Origin: Trebouxia sp. TZW2008
Taxonomy: Eukaryota; Chlorophyta; Trebouxiophyceae; Trebouxiales; Trebouxiaceae
DNA length: 64,000 nt
Assembly: GCA_002118135.1 (NCBI GenBank)
Contig: BDIU01000255.1
Coordinates: 1-64,000 of the forward strand
Direction: 5' to 3'
Shown: positions 35,401 through 45,823 of the stretch, piece by piece
How the letters are laid out: each line of letters opens with the position of its first letter
How positions within the stretch are numbered: the stretch's first letter is position 1
Made by a program: the position numbers and the translations under genes
Notes under the pieces: model-generated
Seen by the model: the letters and a program-made list of their open reading frames with translations, nothing else
Database searches by the model: none
What the model was told of the DNA's origin: nothing

Positions 35401-38400
35401 TGCGGTTGTTAGATTTTGATGTACAAATTGACCCACCCTGGACATCACGCGCCGCCTCTGTACATGCAGCATGTGATCTGTCTGCTGTGCATATGCACAG
35501 CTGCTGTGGATAGCGTCCTGCAAAAGATTGAAGACTGCGGCTGCTGCTTGCATTGCCACACAACATTTGTTGCCGACATCAGCTGGGGTTTGACATGAAC
35601 AAGGAGTTGAGCCAAGCATGTGCATATGCTCATCCATGGGAGACTCAGACAGGAAAGTCCACATACACTGCATGTCAATGCACACGACAGTGGATAAGAT
35701 CTTGTGTGTAGAGACAATGCTTGGCATGCTGCAATACTTGCACTTTGCAACAGCCTACTTGATTGCCTCTTCCCACTTGTGGGCTTGTGTGTACATCTGG
35801 ACAGCCTCATCCAGTCTGCCCTGTGCCAGAAGCAAAGCCTCTGCCACACTCCACTGCTTGTTCAGTTGAGCGAGCTTTGCCTGGGCGATGTAGTCTGTGG
35901 TTCCCTCTGCTGACTGCCTGAGATCCATCACCTGCACCACTAAGATCCCAATCCCTGTGTGTACATCTCAACATCCTCATGCAGTCTGCTCTGAGCCAGA
36001 AGCAGAGGATTGAACACACTCCATTGCTTGTTCAGTTGGGCAAGCTTTGCCTGTGCAAGGTAGTCTGTGGTTCCCTCTGCTGATGGTCTCAGCTCTATGA
36101 CCTGCAGCAGCGAGAACTGCATCCATGTGTGTACATTTGGTCAGCTTCATTCAGTCTGATCTGTGCCAAAAGCAAAGCCTCTGCCACACTGGTTGTTAGA
36201 CTGGGCAAGTCTAACAGCCTGGACAGTGTAGTCTGTGGTTCCCTTCCCTGACTGTCTGAGCTCAATCACCTGTATCAGCAGACTTGATTCCTTCCAGTGA
36301 TCTGATTCTCACAATCTTGTATGGGCAAGTGTTTTTCCTGCCTGCATGCTGCATGCATGCATCAGAAGGCCTTCCTACTTTGACAGTGATCATGATAGCA
36401 CAGTATGTCACAAAACAAGCTGAAAAATGTGAACCAGACGCTTAGAAAGAGTTTGGAGGCTAACCTGGTGCAGGTAGTGGGCTCTTGCAATGTTGCCCAC
36501 AGCAGTAAAGCACTGCTGTGCAATGGCCAAGTTCCCCTTCTCCAGGGCTATTTTGGCCAGCTGATGCCACTGTGCCTCTGTGTCTGCAGTCATCTCCAAA
36601 GGCTCCAGAGTGTCGACAGCCCTGCAGCAGTTGAAGCTGTTACTGTAATGCCGTATCGCCCCACATCAGTGAAGCACTGTTGCACAACGGCTAGATTGCC
36701 CTGTCCTCAGGCTGCTTTGGCCAGCTGATGCCACTGTGCCTCTGAGTCTGCAGTCATCTCCAAAGGCTCCAGAACGTCAACAGCCCTGCAGCAATCAAGG
36801 CCGTCGCTATCAAGCAAAGGCATTAATCTTCTTGCATCTTCAGTCATTTGCTGAGGCTTTACGTTGGCAATGAAGTCATTGAAGCTGCTGCTTCAGTGTG
36901 AAGGTACCGGTTGTTTCTTTGTCTGAAGTCATCTGTAAAGGCTCTAGGGTATCAACAGCTGTGCAATAGCCCTACGTCCTGTCACAAGTTTGACCTCAAC
37001 CGCTGGACCAGTCAACATGCAAGTGGACGTCACCACGAGGCAATCAAACCATCAGCGCAAGGCTGTGCCAAGTGCAGAGTCAACAACAATGCTGACAGTC
37101 AGGATCCCGTCTGTTGCATAAAACCAGTTTCACCTGTCATAGTCTTGTTCTTCCAAGGCACTGCCAAAGTCTATGAGGTTCTCGTCCAGCACATAGCTCA
37201 CCACACTGCGTCCCTCTTGCACCAGCACTTCTGTCTTGCCCTGCACAAGCCATGAGGCAAATTTGTCACGACCTTCATGCTCACTTACAATACCACCTCA
37301 AACAATACCACCTCGAACAAAGGTGCCGTGGACATTTGCTGTTCTGACTTACAAAACCAGTGGATGAGCAAAGTCTGATGAGCTTCAGCGTTCATAGATC
37401 ATCAGGGAGAGAAGTGCTTGGTAAGCTTGTGATGGTTATGCACAGCATGCTAGGTGAGACGCTGTTCAGCTGCTGCATGCATTGGCAGTCATCACGGCTT
37501 TGATGTTGTTGGTAGAAACATGGCACATGTTTTTTGTTCATTAGATTGAAGCCAAAGTGCAACAGCACACAGACAATTGAGCCACACAGGTGCCATGCAT
37601 GCCAGATGTCTGTTCCCAGCATACCTTCACAAGAGAACCACAGACATACGCAGATGGACAACTCACCCTGGAGCGCTCGATGTCTTGTATGTCGCTTTTG
37701 ATGGGCATGACAGTCTGCTGGTCAGGCACATCAATGCTGTACCACACACACATGTCACCTCTGCTCTGCGCCACAACCACATCACTGCAACGCACAACAG
37801 ACATACAAAGGTCAACAACTCACCCTGGAGCGCTCAATGTCTTGTATGTCGCCTTTGATGGGCATGACAGTCTGCTGGTCAGGTGCATTGATGCTGTACC
37901 ACACACACATGTTGCCTCTGCTCTGCGCCACTACCACATCACTGCCAGGTACCCACTGAACATAGCTGCAGTAGGGCAGTAGGGTGGTACGCTCCTGGGT
38001 AGCAATATTGAACAGGTGCAGGTGTCGCTTCTTGTCTCTGAACAGCAGGTGAGTTGCCCTGGCATTTAGCTCCTGCACAGATCATGAACACACTTGCAAA
38101 CTTGCAGACTTACAAATTGTGAAACCCACATAGTGTTGCAAAGCCAATGTGAAGCAGTCCTGAACAGCAGATGGGTTGCCTGCGCATTGAGTTCCTGCAC
38201 AGATCCGCCACATTTACATACTTACAGATCTCTGTCAGCTTTGGTGACAAAGCGCTGAAAAGCATGCAGCAATCCGTAATTGAAAAGCAGGTACGTGGCA
38301 TGGGCATTGATGTCCAGCAGGGATAATGCAGACTCAATCAACTCCACTAACTCATTTCAGTTGCATTGCTGCTGTACACATGCAGCCTCTGTCCTGAGCC

Positions 38401-41400
38401 ACCACCGCGTCACTGCCAGGCGCAACAGGTGTACAGACATCCACATGACTGTGAGGATGAACTGCATACCAGCCAGTCGATCTTGACTGCATGGCTGACG
38501 CTTGCCAACACAGCTTCAGTTGTCAGATCTGTAATCTTGACACTCTGCTTGTCCACCAAGTATGCCATTCTCTTCTTCTCAGCCACAGTCCCTCTGGCAG
38601 GGCTGGTTTGAACACTGATAAGGTACGGGCTCATATGCTCTGTTCTGCATGTTGCCAGAATGCTGTGCTGCCCGTACTCTACCAGGCTCAGCTCACCAGC
38701 ACTGTACACCAAACACACCTGCACTGGCATTGCAAACTTGGCTCTCGCAAGAAAATTCAAGCAATCTGTGTCAGCGTTTGCTGTCAGTCGCAGTCCTTCT
38801 AGCAGGGCTGATCTGAATGCTGATAAGATAAGGACTCATAAGTTCTGTTCTGCAGGTTGCCAGAATGCTGTGCTGTCCATACTCTACCAAGCTGAGCTCA
38901 CCAGCATTGTACACCATGCACAGCTGCATTGCCATGGCAAACTTGGGCCTTGCAAGCAGATAAAAGCAATCTGTGGCAGCCTTTGTTGACAGCCACAGCC
39001 CAGTAGGGCTGATCTGACACAAATGAGGTGAGGGCTCATGTGCTCTACTCTACAGGTACGAAATGCTGGGCTGCTCGTACTCTACCAGGCTCAGCTCACC
39101 AGCAGTGTACTCCAGACACACCTGCACTGACATAGCAACATTGGCTACTGCACACGTCTCGCAGCCATTCGTAACGATGCCTTTCCTCAGCCACCGTCCC
39201 TGTGGCGGAGCTGGTCTGAATGCTGATGACATAAGGGCTCATGTGCTCTGTTCTGCAGGTCGCCAGAATGCTGTTCTGCCCATATTCTACCATGCTCAGC
39301 TCATTGGCACTGTACACCAAGCGGCGACGTTTGGTCCTCAGCACAATCTGTTTAGCAGGGCTGATCTGACCACAGATAAGGTAAGGGCTCATGTGCTCTG
39401 TTCTGCAGGTTTACAGAATGCTGTGCTGCCCATATTCTACCAGGCTCAGCTTGTCAGCACTGTACACCAGACACAGCTGCACTGACATGGCAACATTGGT
39501 TACTGCACACGATTCAAAGCCAAATGTAGTGATGCCTTTCTCTCAGCCATAATCCCTCTGGCGGAGCTGATCTGAATGCTGATGCGGTCAGGGCTCATGC
39601 CGTCTGTTCTGCAGGTCGCCAGAATGCTGTGCTGTTTGCACTGTCAGGCTGAGCTAACCAGCATTGTACTGCAAAACCACCTGCAGATTCCAGCTGCAGT
39701 GCTCGAAACAGCAATGCTTAAGAGCCATGGGACGTTTGGCAATGACTGCATTGAGCAGTAGGCTACTCAAGGGACTTGAACATTAGTCCCTATGCATGCA
39801 ACAGCTTGCACCCCTTTCATGAGCGGGTGTTGCAGGAAAGCTTTGATCTGCATCAACTCTGCATATCACTTGCATCACACACTTGCGCATCACCTGAGGA
39901 GTGTCAAAGAAGTATTTCTCAGCGCCATTTGTTTCCCAAGCCACCTCACTCAGGCAGCAGGTATCCAGGTCACCAAGCATCAGAGTGTGAGCTGTGCTGG
40001 CCACCAGGAAACGGTCCTGATAGATGTTGATGCGCTCTATGTCGTATTCAAAGCGAGACTTCAGAACAACACGGGCCCCTGCATGTCGGGGTTAAGGTGA
40101 AAAACAAACACAAAAATGCTTATTGCAGTATAAAAATCTAGATGGGAAATTTGACGAGAATCTTGTAGAAAGACTTGAAGAGACCAATGCTTTCCGCCTG
40201 CTACACCTCTTAGATTAGCATACAGTGTGCACTTTGTCTCAATGTATGCCTACACAATCCAAGACATTTTCAGATCGAATTTGTGAACTGAACAGCTCTG
40301 TGGTTATCTGCATCCATGAAAGCTGACCTGGCAGGAAAGCATCATCAATGATCATGCATGCAAGTCCTGTAATTGTGAATATGAATTTCACATCAGAGTG
40401 TGCATGCTAGCTGGACCTGAGTATCACACAAAATTTTGCATTATGGCGTATCAATGACATGCTCATCTAGCTGCATGCCTTCAGCAATTTCTCACAGGCA
40501 TTCAGCAATGAGCAAAGTGGCGACTCTACGTGTGCGTGAGCAAGTCGTATGCGTACAGATGCAGGTTATCTACTGTCGCTGGGGTTATGTACATGCGTGC
40601 TTACAGTGGCGGCAGGTTGGTACTTATTCTGACAACCTATGAAACATTATCCATTTTGTTTGGTGGAGAAACTTAGTCAGCGAATCCATTCATCAAGATC
40701 ATCTCACCAGTTGCAAGCCTTTTGACAATTGCTTGACTCTTGCTGACATAAGTGAACTCGAAAGCCCCTTTGTATCTGTGGCGCCGGAGGCAGGCGTCAA
40801 ACAGGTCCACGCCCCCACACAGATTGCCCACTGCCAGGCTAGACCCATCAGGCTTCCACTCCACAGCTGTCACACTGTACAGGTTCTCAATCTGCATTCA
40901 AGGTAGCTGAGTTCAGCATTGCTACGAGCTCCCTTGGACTGCACAGCCCCGTCATCCCCCTCCCTCATTGCCCTCCTTGTCTCCCTATGTCCCTCAGACT
41001 TTTGATCCACAACCATTCCACTTCAGAAGTCTCAACCTGAGTTCTCATGCTCTCGCACTGTTGCACCATTGTTGCATGTGCTGTTGATCAGCATGGGTTT
41101 CCACTCCTCTTCCTCGCCCTACAGGTTGCCAATTGCTAGACAGAATCTAGAAGGCTTTCACTTTACAGCTGTCAGGCTGTACAGGATGTCAACGTGCAGC
41201 TGCAACTTTGCAACATTGCTGTGTGCAAGTGCACAAAAGCGTACTGAAAAGTTTCAGTATCCAAGATCCAATCAACATGACTCAACCGCTGCAGTCTCAG
41301 AGACCTAATCAGCATGATGCAGGTCTTGCCATCTTACCTTTTTGGAATTAGACAGCTCCCATACGCCTGCCTGTGCATTAAAGCTGCAAGTGCTGAGGCA

Positions 41401-44025
41401 GTTGAAGCCGCCAAGCACAGCCACATCTCCTGTTGGATTGAACGCAGCACAGGTGTAGTCTCTAGCATCTGGTGCGTTGTTGAAGTCCAATTGCTGGACC
41501 ACTCCCCCCTGGTAATCAAACAGAGTCACCTGCGCTGTGCAGTAGCAGTTAGGACAAACAGCATACAGCAAAAACCCTGGCTCAAAGGTGAGCAAACACA
41601 CTGAAATAGGGACAAGTGTGACCACATGTTTGGTCAGGTTGAAAGCAGAACAGGTGTAGTCTCTAGCATTGAGTACATTGCTCAAGTCTAGCATCTGCTG
41701 CTTTGCAGAACATAAAGCAGGACAAAGCTGCTGACCTTGCAGTCACTGCCTGTTGCCAGAACTGCCTCTGTCCCCCAAGCCAAGGCAGCAGGGAGCCAAG
41801 AATGCAGGGCAAACTTTTATCATCAGCTTGCCCAGACAGCACAGCATTGCCATCTCCATTGGCAGCAATGCATGTCACATAGCTGCTGTAGATCTTGACG
41901 CAACATGTATCATATCAAGACAGGGACTAACCTTGCAGTCACTGCCTGTGGCCAGTACTGTCTCTGTTCCCCGAGAGAGCGCAGCAGGAGGGCATGAATG
42001 GATGGCAAACTTTGCAGAACCCGCAGCTTGCGTGCCATTGTCGACGCAGATATGTACAGAGAGCCATCAGCTTGTCCAGCCAGCACATATCTGCCATCTC
42101 AACTGGCAGCAATGTATGTCAGATAGCTGCTGTGGATCTTGACGCAGCATGTAGCACAGCAGGACAGGGGCTGACCATACAGTCACTGCCTGTGGCCAAC
42201 ACTGCCTCTGAATCCCAAGTCAGCGCAGCAGGAGGGCATGAATGGAATGCAAACTTTGCAGAACCCGCAGCTTGCGTGCCGTTGTCAAAACGGAACATGT
42301 ACACTGAGCCACCAGCATGGTCAGATAGCACAGCGTTGCCATCTCAACTGGCAGCCATGCATGTGACATAGCTGCTGTGTATGTTGACGCAACATGTGCC
42401 AGAGCAGGAAAGGAACTGACCTTGCAGTCACTGCCTGTGGCCAACACTGCCTTTGTCCCCCAAGTCAATGCAGCAGGTGGACAAAAATGCAGGGCAAACT
42501 TTGCAGATCCTGCAGCTTGCGTGCCGTTGTCAGGACAGATTAGGTACACCGAGCCATCAGCGTGGCCAAATAGCACAGCGTTGCCATCTTTTCTGGCAGC
42601 AATGCTTGTCAAATAGCTGCTGTGGATTTTGACTCAATATGTATCAGAGCAGGAAAGGGACTGGCCTTGCATTCACTGCCTGTGGCCAACACTGCCCCTG
42701 TTCCCCAAGTCAACGCAGCAGGAGGGCATGAATGGATGGCAAACTTTGCAGACCTTGCAGCTCAAGCCCCATTGTCAAAGCAAAACATGTGCCAGAGTAC
42801 ATGTTGATGCAATATGTATCAAAGCAGGACAGGGACTGACCTTGCAGTCACTGCCTGTGGCCAACACTGCCTCTGTTCCCCAAGTCAATGCAGCAAGGGG
42901 ACAAGAGTGCAGGGCAAATTTTGCAGACCCCGCAGCTTGCGTGCCGTTGTCAAAAAGGAACATGTACACTGAGCCATCAGCGTGGCCAGATAGCACAGCA
43001 TTGCCGTCTCGCCTGGCAGCCATGCATGTGACATAGCTGCTATCGGGGTGCTCATACAGTGTGAGGGGTTTGTTGGTTTTCAACACTCCAAGCTTGACCT
43101 GCAAAAACACGCTGCTGTCACATAATGATCAACACTGGCTGATTTCTTTGTCGCTATGGAGCTGTCACATATTGGTCAGTACAGGCAGCTGATTTGCTTG
43201 CTGCTGTGCAGCTGTCATATACTGGTCAGTACAGAAAGCTGATTGCTTTGTTGCTGTGAAGGTGCCACGTACTGGTCAGTACAGACAGCTGATTCCTGTG
43301 TTGCGGTGAGAAACTGTCATGTACTGGTCAGTACAGCCAGCCGATCGCTTTTTTGCTGTGAAGGTGTGATGTACTGGTCTGTACAGGCAGCTGGTTGCTT
43401 TGTCACTTCACAGCTGAGATATTGAGCAGTCTTGCCTTTCCGTCTGAGGTTGCAAAGGCTAACTCCTGGTCTCTGCCATTTGGCCAAACCAAAGCAGTCA
43501 CTGAGGCAGATTGCTGAAACTTGTTGCAGATGCTTTTTTTCTCGCCCCATTCCAGGCCCAGTCTATACACAAAGACTATGTTGTCGCTCTGTGCCAATGC
43601 CAGCTTGGTGCAGTCGGGAGAGAAAGCCATGCTGCGGACAATATAAGCCTGGGTGCTGTTGGGATCAGCTGCTTTGGTCTTGAACTTGTCTCTGCGCTCC
43701 CCAGACTCGTCGAAGACATGCACCACTTTGTCAGAGGTGACTGCTGCAAGCTTCTGACTGCAAAAGCAGACGAAATTTGTATCCAAGGCATACTGCTCCA
43801 AAGACCAAGCAGTGATCACAGCCTGACAGTCTGATGGGGCATTAGCGGACAATACGATGTATACAACTTGTGAGACAAGACTCGATCTCTCAGAAAGCAA
43901 CTTGCTGCGGATACAGCATGCCATTGAGACATATAAACACACCCGTTGGCGGACCAAGTCAGTGCAGTGATCTTGGTGAGAGACTCGGCGTGCGGTAGCA
44001 CTGTCTTGAGATAGGTGAGCTGCAT
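20488..44025 (-). CDS. IFT172: Intraflagellar transport protein 172
   Basis: IFT172 is the largest IFT-B (peripheral) subunit, acting in cilium assembly and tip turnaround. Minus-strand exons: 43943-44025, 43412-43757, 42841-43098, 41338-41529, 40708-40891, 39894-40078, 38470-38718, 37824-38072, 37134-37240, 36465-36621, 35759-35931, 35117-35291, 34237-34385, 33284-33500, 32490-32600, 31954-32037, 31108-31269, 30621-30812, 29647-29848, 28519-28670, 27342-27491, 26576-26749, 24907-25058, 23665-23910, 23128-23365, 22567-22717, 21741-21934, 21133-21283, 20488-20624. All phases agree and total 1,739 codons, close to the animal orthologue. WD40 propellers fill about residues 1-590 ([35 protein letters not shown]); TPR-like helices follow ([28 protein letters not shown]); the C-terminus has two CxxC pairs and ends in GYPIPAEER. 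The introns carry many partial exon copies. Exons 16 and 25 have the least certain ends. Confidence 0.93.
21470..22315 (-). repeat. Partial copies of IFT172 exon 27 on both sides of it
   Basis: Upstream of the exon (about 21950-22110 and 22190-22315) are two copies of its 5' half, including the acceptor and a MAFVFLN-like coding segment. Downstream (about 21480-21590 and 21605-21720) are two copies of its 3' half, including DIPFDF-like coding and the donor. The true exon at 21741-21934 is the only one containing both ends. Confidence 0.85.
23465..24545 (-). repeat. Partial copies of exon 24 (five) and exon 25 (one)
   Basis: About five degraded copies of the exon 24 start ([17 protein letters not shown], each with a TGCAG acceptor) are spaced through 23955-24545, upstream of the real exon at 23665-23910. 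A copy of the exon 25 start lies at about 23465-23515, upstream of the real exon ending at 23365. Confidence 0.8.
25105..25735 (-). repeat. Four partial copies of exon 23 5' end
   Basis: Segments encoding variants of [16 protein letters not shown] recur at about 25120-25200, 25290-25345, 25435-25490 and 25670-25730. All are upstream of real exon 23 (24907-25058) and all carry its acceptor side. Confidence 0.8.
26200..26842 (-). repeat. Partial copies flanking exon 22
   Basis: A copy of the exon 22 3' end lies downstream at about 26205-26290, and a copy of its 5' start (VAEVHTDI) lies upstream at about 26800-26842. The intact exon is 26576-26749. Confidence 0.7.
27530..28060 (-). repeat. Partial copies of exon 21 5' end
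   Basis: At least three copies of the [19 protein letters not shown] start, now frame-damaged, lie at about 27530-27640, 27660-27780 and 27830-27960, with a weaker one near 28010-28060. All are upstream of the real exon 21 (27342-27491). Confidence 0.75.
28318..28400. repeat. 16-bp minisatellite in an IFT172 intron
   Basis: About five units of the form AACAGGGGCATCACAC follow in tandem with small variations (AACAAAGG, AGCAGGGG, GACAGGGG starts). Confidence 0.9.
28730..29085 (-). repeat. Two partial copies of exon 20 5' part
   Basis: Copies at about 28741-28870 and 28920-29085 repeat the coding of [16 protein letters not shown] and [10 protein letters not shown] with substitutions and small indels. 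Both lie upstream of real exon 20 (28519-28670). Confidence 0.8.
29915..30545 (-). repeat. Partial copies of exon 19 (5' part) and exon 18 (3' part)
   Basis: Positions 29915-30003 repeat the exon 19 start ([14 protein letters not shown]). Positions 30266-30400 and 30430-30540 repeat the exon 18 end ([24 protein letters not shown]) with its donor. Thus the shared intron holds 3' copies next to exon 18 and a 5' copy next to exon 19. Confidence 0.8.
31690..31850 (-). repeat. Two partial copies of exon 16 3' end
   Basis: Copies at about 31700-31745 and 31760-31845 repeat the [20 protein letters not shown] end and the intron start, downstream of exon 16 (31954-32037). Confidence 0.75.
32695..33200 (-). 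repeat. Three partial copies of exon 14 3' end
   Basis: Copies at about 32700-32790, 33020-33110 and 33112-33195 repeat the [24 protein letters not shown] end and donor. All lie downstream of exon 14 (33284-33500). Confidence 0.8.
33790..34230 (-). repeat. Ladder of exon 13 3'-end copies
   Basis: About five copies of the last 45 bp or so of exon 13 ([17 protein letters not shown]) plus the GTAAGT-type donor and intron start lie at about 34161-34207, 34041-34085, 33960-33995, 33920-33945 and 33790-33835. All are downstream of exon 13 (34237-34385). Confidence 0.8.
34934..35005 (-). tRNA. tRNA-Asp (GUC)
   Basis: The 72-nt sequence folds as a complete tRNA. The 7-bp acceptor stem is GTCGCAT with ATGCGGC (one T-G pair), the D-loop is TAGTGGTTAGTA, the anticodon loop CTGTCAC sits in a CCCGC/GCGGG stem, and the T arm contains GTTCAATTC. 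The anticodon is GTC. Internal A and B box sequences are intact. It lies in the intron between IFT172 exons 12 and 13, in the same orientation as IFT172. No tRNA intron is present. Confidence 0.95.
35940..36275 (-). repeat. Two partial copies of exon 11 5' part
   Basis: Copies at about 35945-36112 and 36125-36275 repeat [24 protein letters not shown] coding with the TGCAG-type acceptor, upstream of real exon 11 (35759-35931). The copies lose frame before the exon end. Confidence 0.85.
36640..36965 (-). repeat. Partial copies of exon 10 5' part
   Basis: A long copy at about 36655-36790 repeats [23 protein letters not shown] coding but has a stop in KAA-stop-GQGN. A fragment lies at about 36870-36965. 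Both are upstream of exon 10 (36465-36621). Confidence 0.8.
37590..38340 (-). repeat. Partial copies flanking exon 8
   Basis: Downstream, about 37667-37795 repeats the exon 8 3' half ([23 protein letters not shown]) and its donor, with a further fragment near 37600-37640. Upstream, about 38160-38205 and 38280-38335 repeat its start ([15 protein letters not shown]). The intact exon is 37824-38072. Confidence 0.85.
38760..39700 (-). repeat. Five-copy ladder of exon 7 5' part
   Basis: Copies at about 38795-38945, 39010-39130, 39200-39330, 39370-39490 and 39590-39690 repeat the [26 protein letters not shown] start of exon 7. All lie upstream of the intact exon 7 (38470-38718). The nearest copy keeps its acceptor and frame; others have stops or deletions (for example HSIL-stop in the 39370 copy). 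Confidence 0.9.
41600..42840 (-). repeat. Five-copy ladder of exon 3 3' part, plus an exon 4 5' copy
   Basis: Downstream of exon 3 (42841-43098) its WD40-coding 3' part and donor recur with donor edges at about 42667, 42420, 42178, 41932 and 41729, a spacing of about 174-247 bp. The copy at 42420-42612 keeps an open frame ([17 protein letters not shown]). Others carry stops or frameshifts. A copy of the exon 4 start ([13 protein letters not shown]) lies at about 41600-41700, upstream of exon 4. Confidence 0.9.
43130..43400. repeat. Intronic tandem repeat, about 60-bp unit, about 5 copies
   Basis: Units containing ACTGGTCAGTACAG and GCTGATT/TTGCTGTG recur with a spacing of about 58-62 bp in IFT172 intron 2, immediately after the end of exon 2. 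Confidence 0.85.
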
Positions 44026-44310
44026 CGCAGCTTCTGACTGTGGCTCCCCTAGTCGTCAGACCGAGCAGGCATTGCAAGATCGGTGCGCCAGATGTGCCGC
44101 GATGGCAGCGAGCAGTGTCCGAGACTCAGGCATAACGCTCCCAGCTCCTGCCTAATGCTCCCTGTGCGCGTACAGAAGGAACGCTGTTGCACGGGAGCTG
44201 CACTTACATAAACAGATGTGACGCACAGCAGAGCAAGTACAACTGTGCTTCACTTGTCTCTGTTGCATGCGGCGTTGCGTTGCGATCTGTTGGGTCAAGG
44301 GACATGCCGC
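44026..44310. promoter_or_regulatory. Divergent promoter region shared by IFT172 and a small GTPase gene
   Basis: Only 285 bp separate the ATG of IFT172 (minus) from the chosen ATG of the Rab-like gene (plus). No TATA box is obvious. The compact head-to-head layout suggests a bidirectional promoter; that is inference. Confidence 0.5.
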
Positions 44311-45789
44311 ATGATCAGTACACTGTATGGGACCTTAGGAGCAGCGACGGGCATCACACAGGGCCTCGTTCGTGCTGCATTCGGGGCAAACAAGGTGTGC
44401 AATGTGTTATCTCTGCCTGCAATCGGACTTGGGACGCACTTACCCTTGCAAGCTGTGTTTTGTGACTCAAGCTGCTCATGCTTTGCAGGACCAAGCTGCC
44501 GGCGACACTAGCGTTCCAGTTGGCACAGACAGCAACACAGAAGAGCTGGTTGATGCTTCTGCTGCGCAGGGCCCAAACGCAGCACAGTTTGTTCCTGTAA
44601 CCCTAGTGCCTGTTGTTATAGTGGGCAATTCAGGGTGGGTGCTCTCTTGCGCCTGCCCATACAATGGCAATTAGGGCTGCATGACAATCACAATCATCAT
44701 TGATACACTGTCCAGCAGGACTGCTAGGTGTATGCGGCACAAGTCTTGTCTCGCCAGGCTGGCTTGTTCTGAGCATCACGAAATGGATGTCCAGTGTTCA
44801 ACTTATGGGCCACGTGGCTTGCCGCAAACATCAGTCCTGCTGACTGCAGGGCTGGCAAGACCAGTTTTGTGCATACATACCTTCAGCAGCAACACCCTCA
44901 GCCGACACAGCCGACCATTGGAGCAGAGTTGAGCATCAAGCAAATCTGCATTGGTCAGCATGTGGCATTGCTGCAGGTGACCGGTCTGACTTGCATTGAC
45001 TGCAAGCAATCAGAATAATGTCAACATTTGCATGCAGAAAGGCTGACAGACTGCTCGTACCTGTTACTTACCTCACATTTGCGCGAGCACAGGTGTCGAA
45101 TCAATCAATGCTGACAGACTGCTCACACTTCGCTTGTCAGAGCTGCGGTGTGACGCCATCTCAATGCAGGATTGAAATAAGCGCTTGGGCATATGTATGT
45201 CTGCAGACATGAACAAATGCCACACTCATGCACATGCAAACAGATCGGTGGTCTCAAAGGTCAAAAAGCGTTTGGCCTCTCATTTGATACTCCTTGCCCA
45301 AAGTAGAAAAGCTTTTGCATTGCAGCTTTGGGATACAGCAGGGGAGAAGCAAGCTCATTTTCTTGATGCTCAGTTTTGGGGCAATGCAGCTGCAGCAATC
45401 ATTGTCTGCAACCTAGCTCAAGCAGATTGCACCCGAGCGCTAGACTTCTGGCAACAAAAAGTCTGTCAGGTATAGTAATCTCTCGATATAACAATTGCAA
45501 TGGTTACCCAGAAAAATGTCCTTACATCAAGTTGTCCTTACTCAGATGTGATACTGTAGGCAGAATGCAGTGCTTGGTTCCCAGTTGCCCTTACATAGAG
45601 AATGGCCAATATCAAGTGTTCCAAAATCCAGGGATTACTGTACTTGAAGCTTTTGCACAACCCCCATTGGGTTGTCGTCAAGAGCAGTTTGCCTCATGTC
45701 ATCTGGAATGATGTTTGGCTGTTTCTACCAGAAGGGTTGATGCAGCGTTGCAGGTCTTGGCCTTGTACAATAGCTCTGCACGATGGCTG

Positions 45790-45823
<34 letters not shown>

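Noticed and set aside
42420..42612. Open copy of IFT172 exon 3 as an alternative exon
   Set aside because: Its visible acceptor (CACAGCAG) enters in the wrong phase after exon 3, and the exon 5' part is missing, so inclusion would shift the frame.
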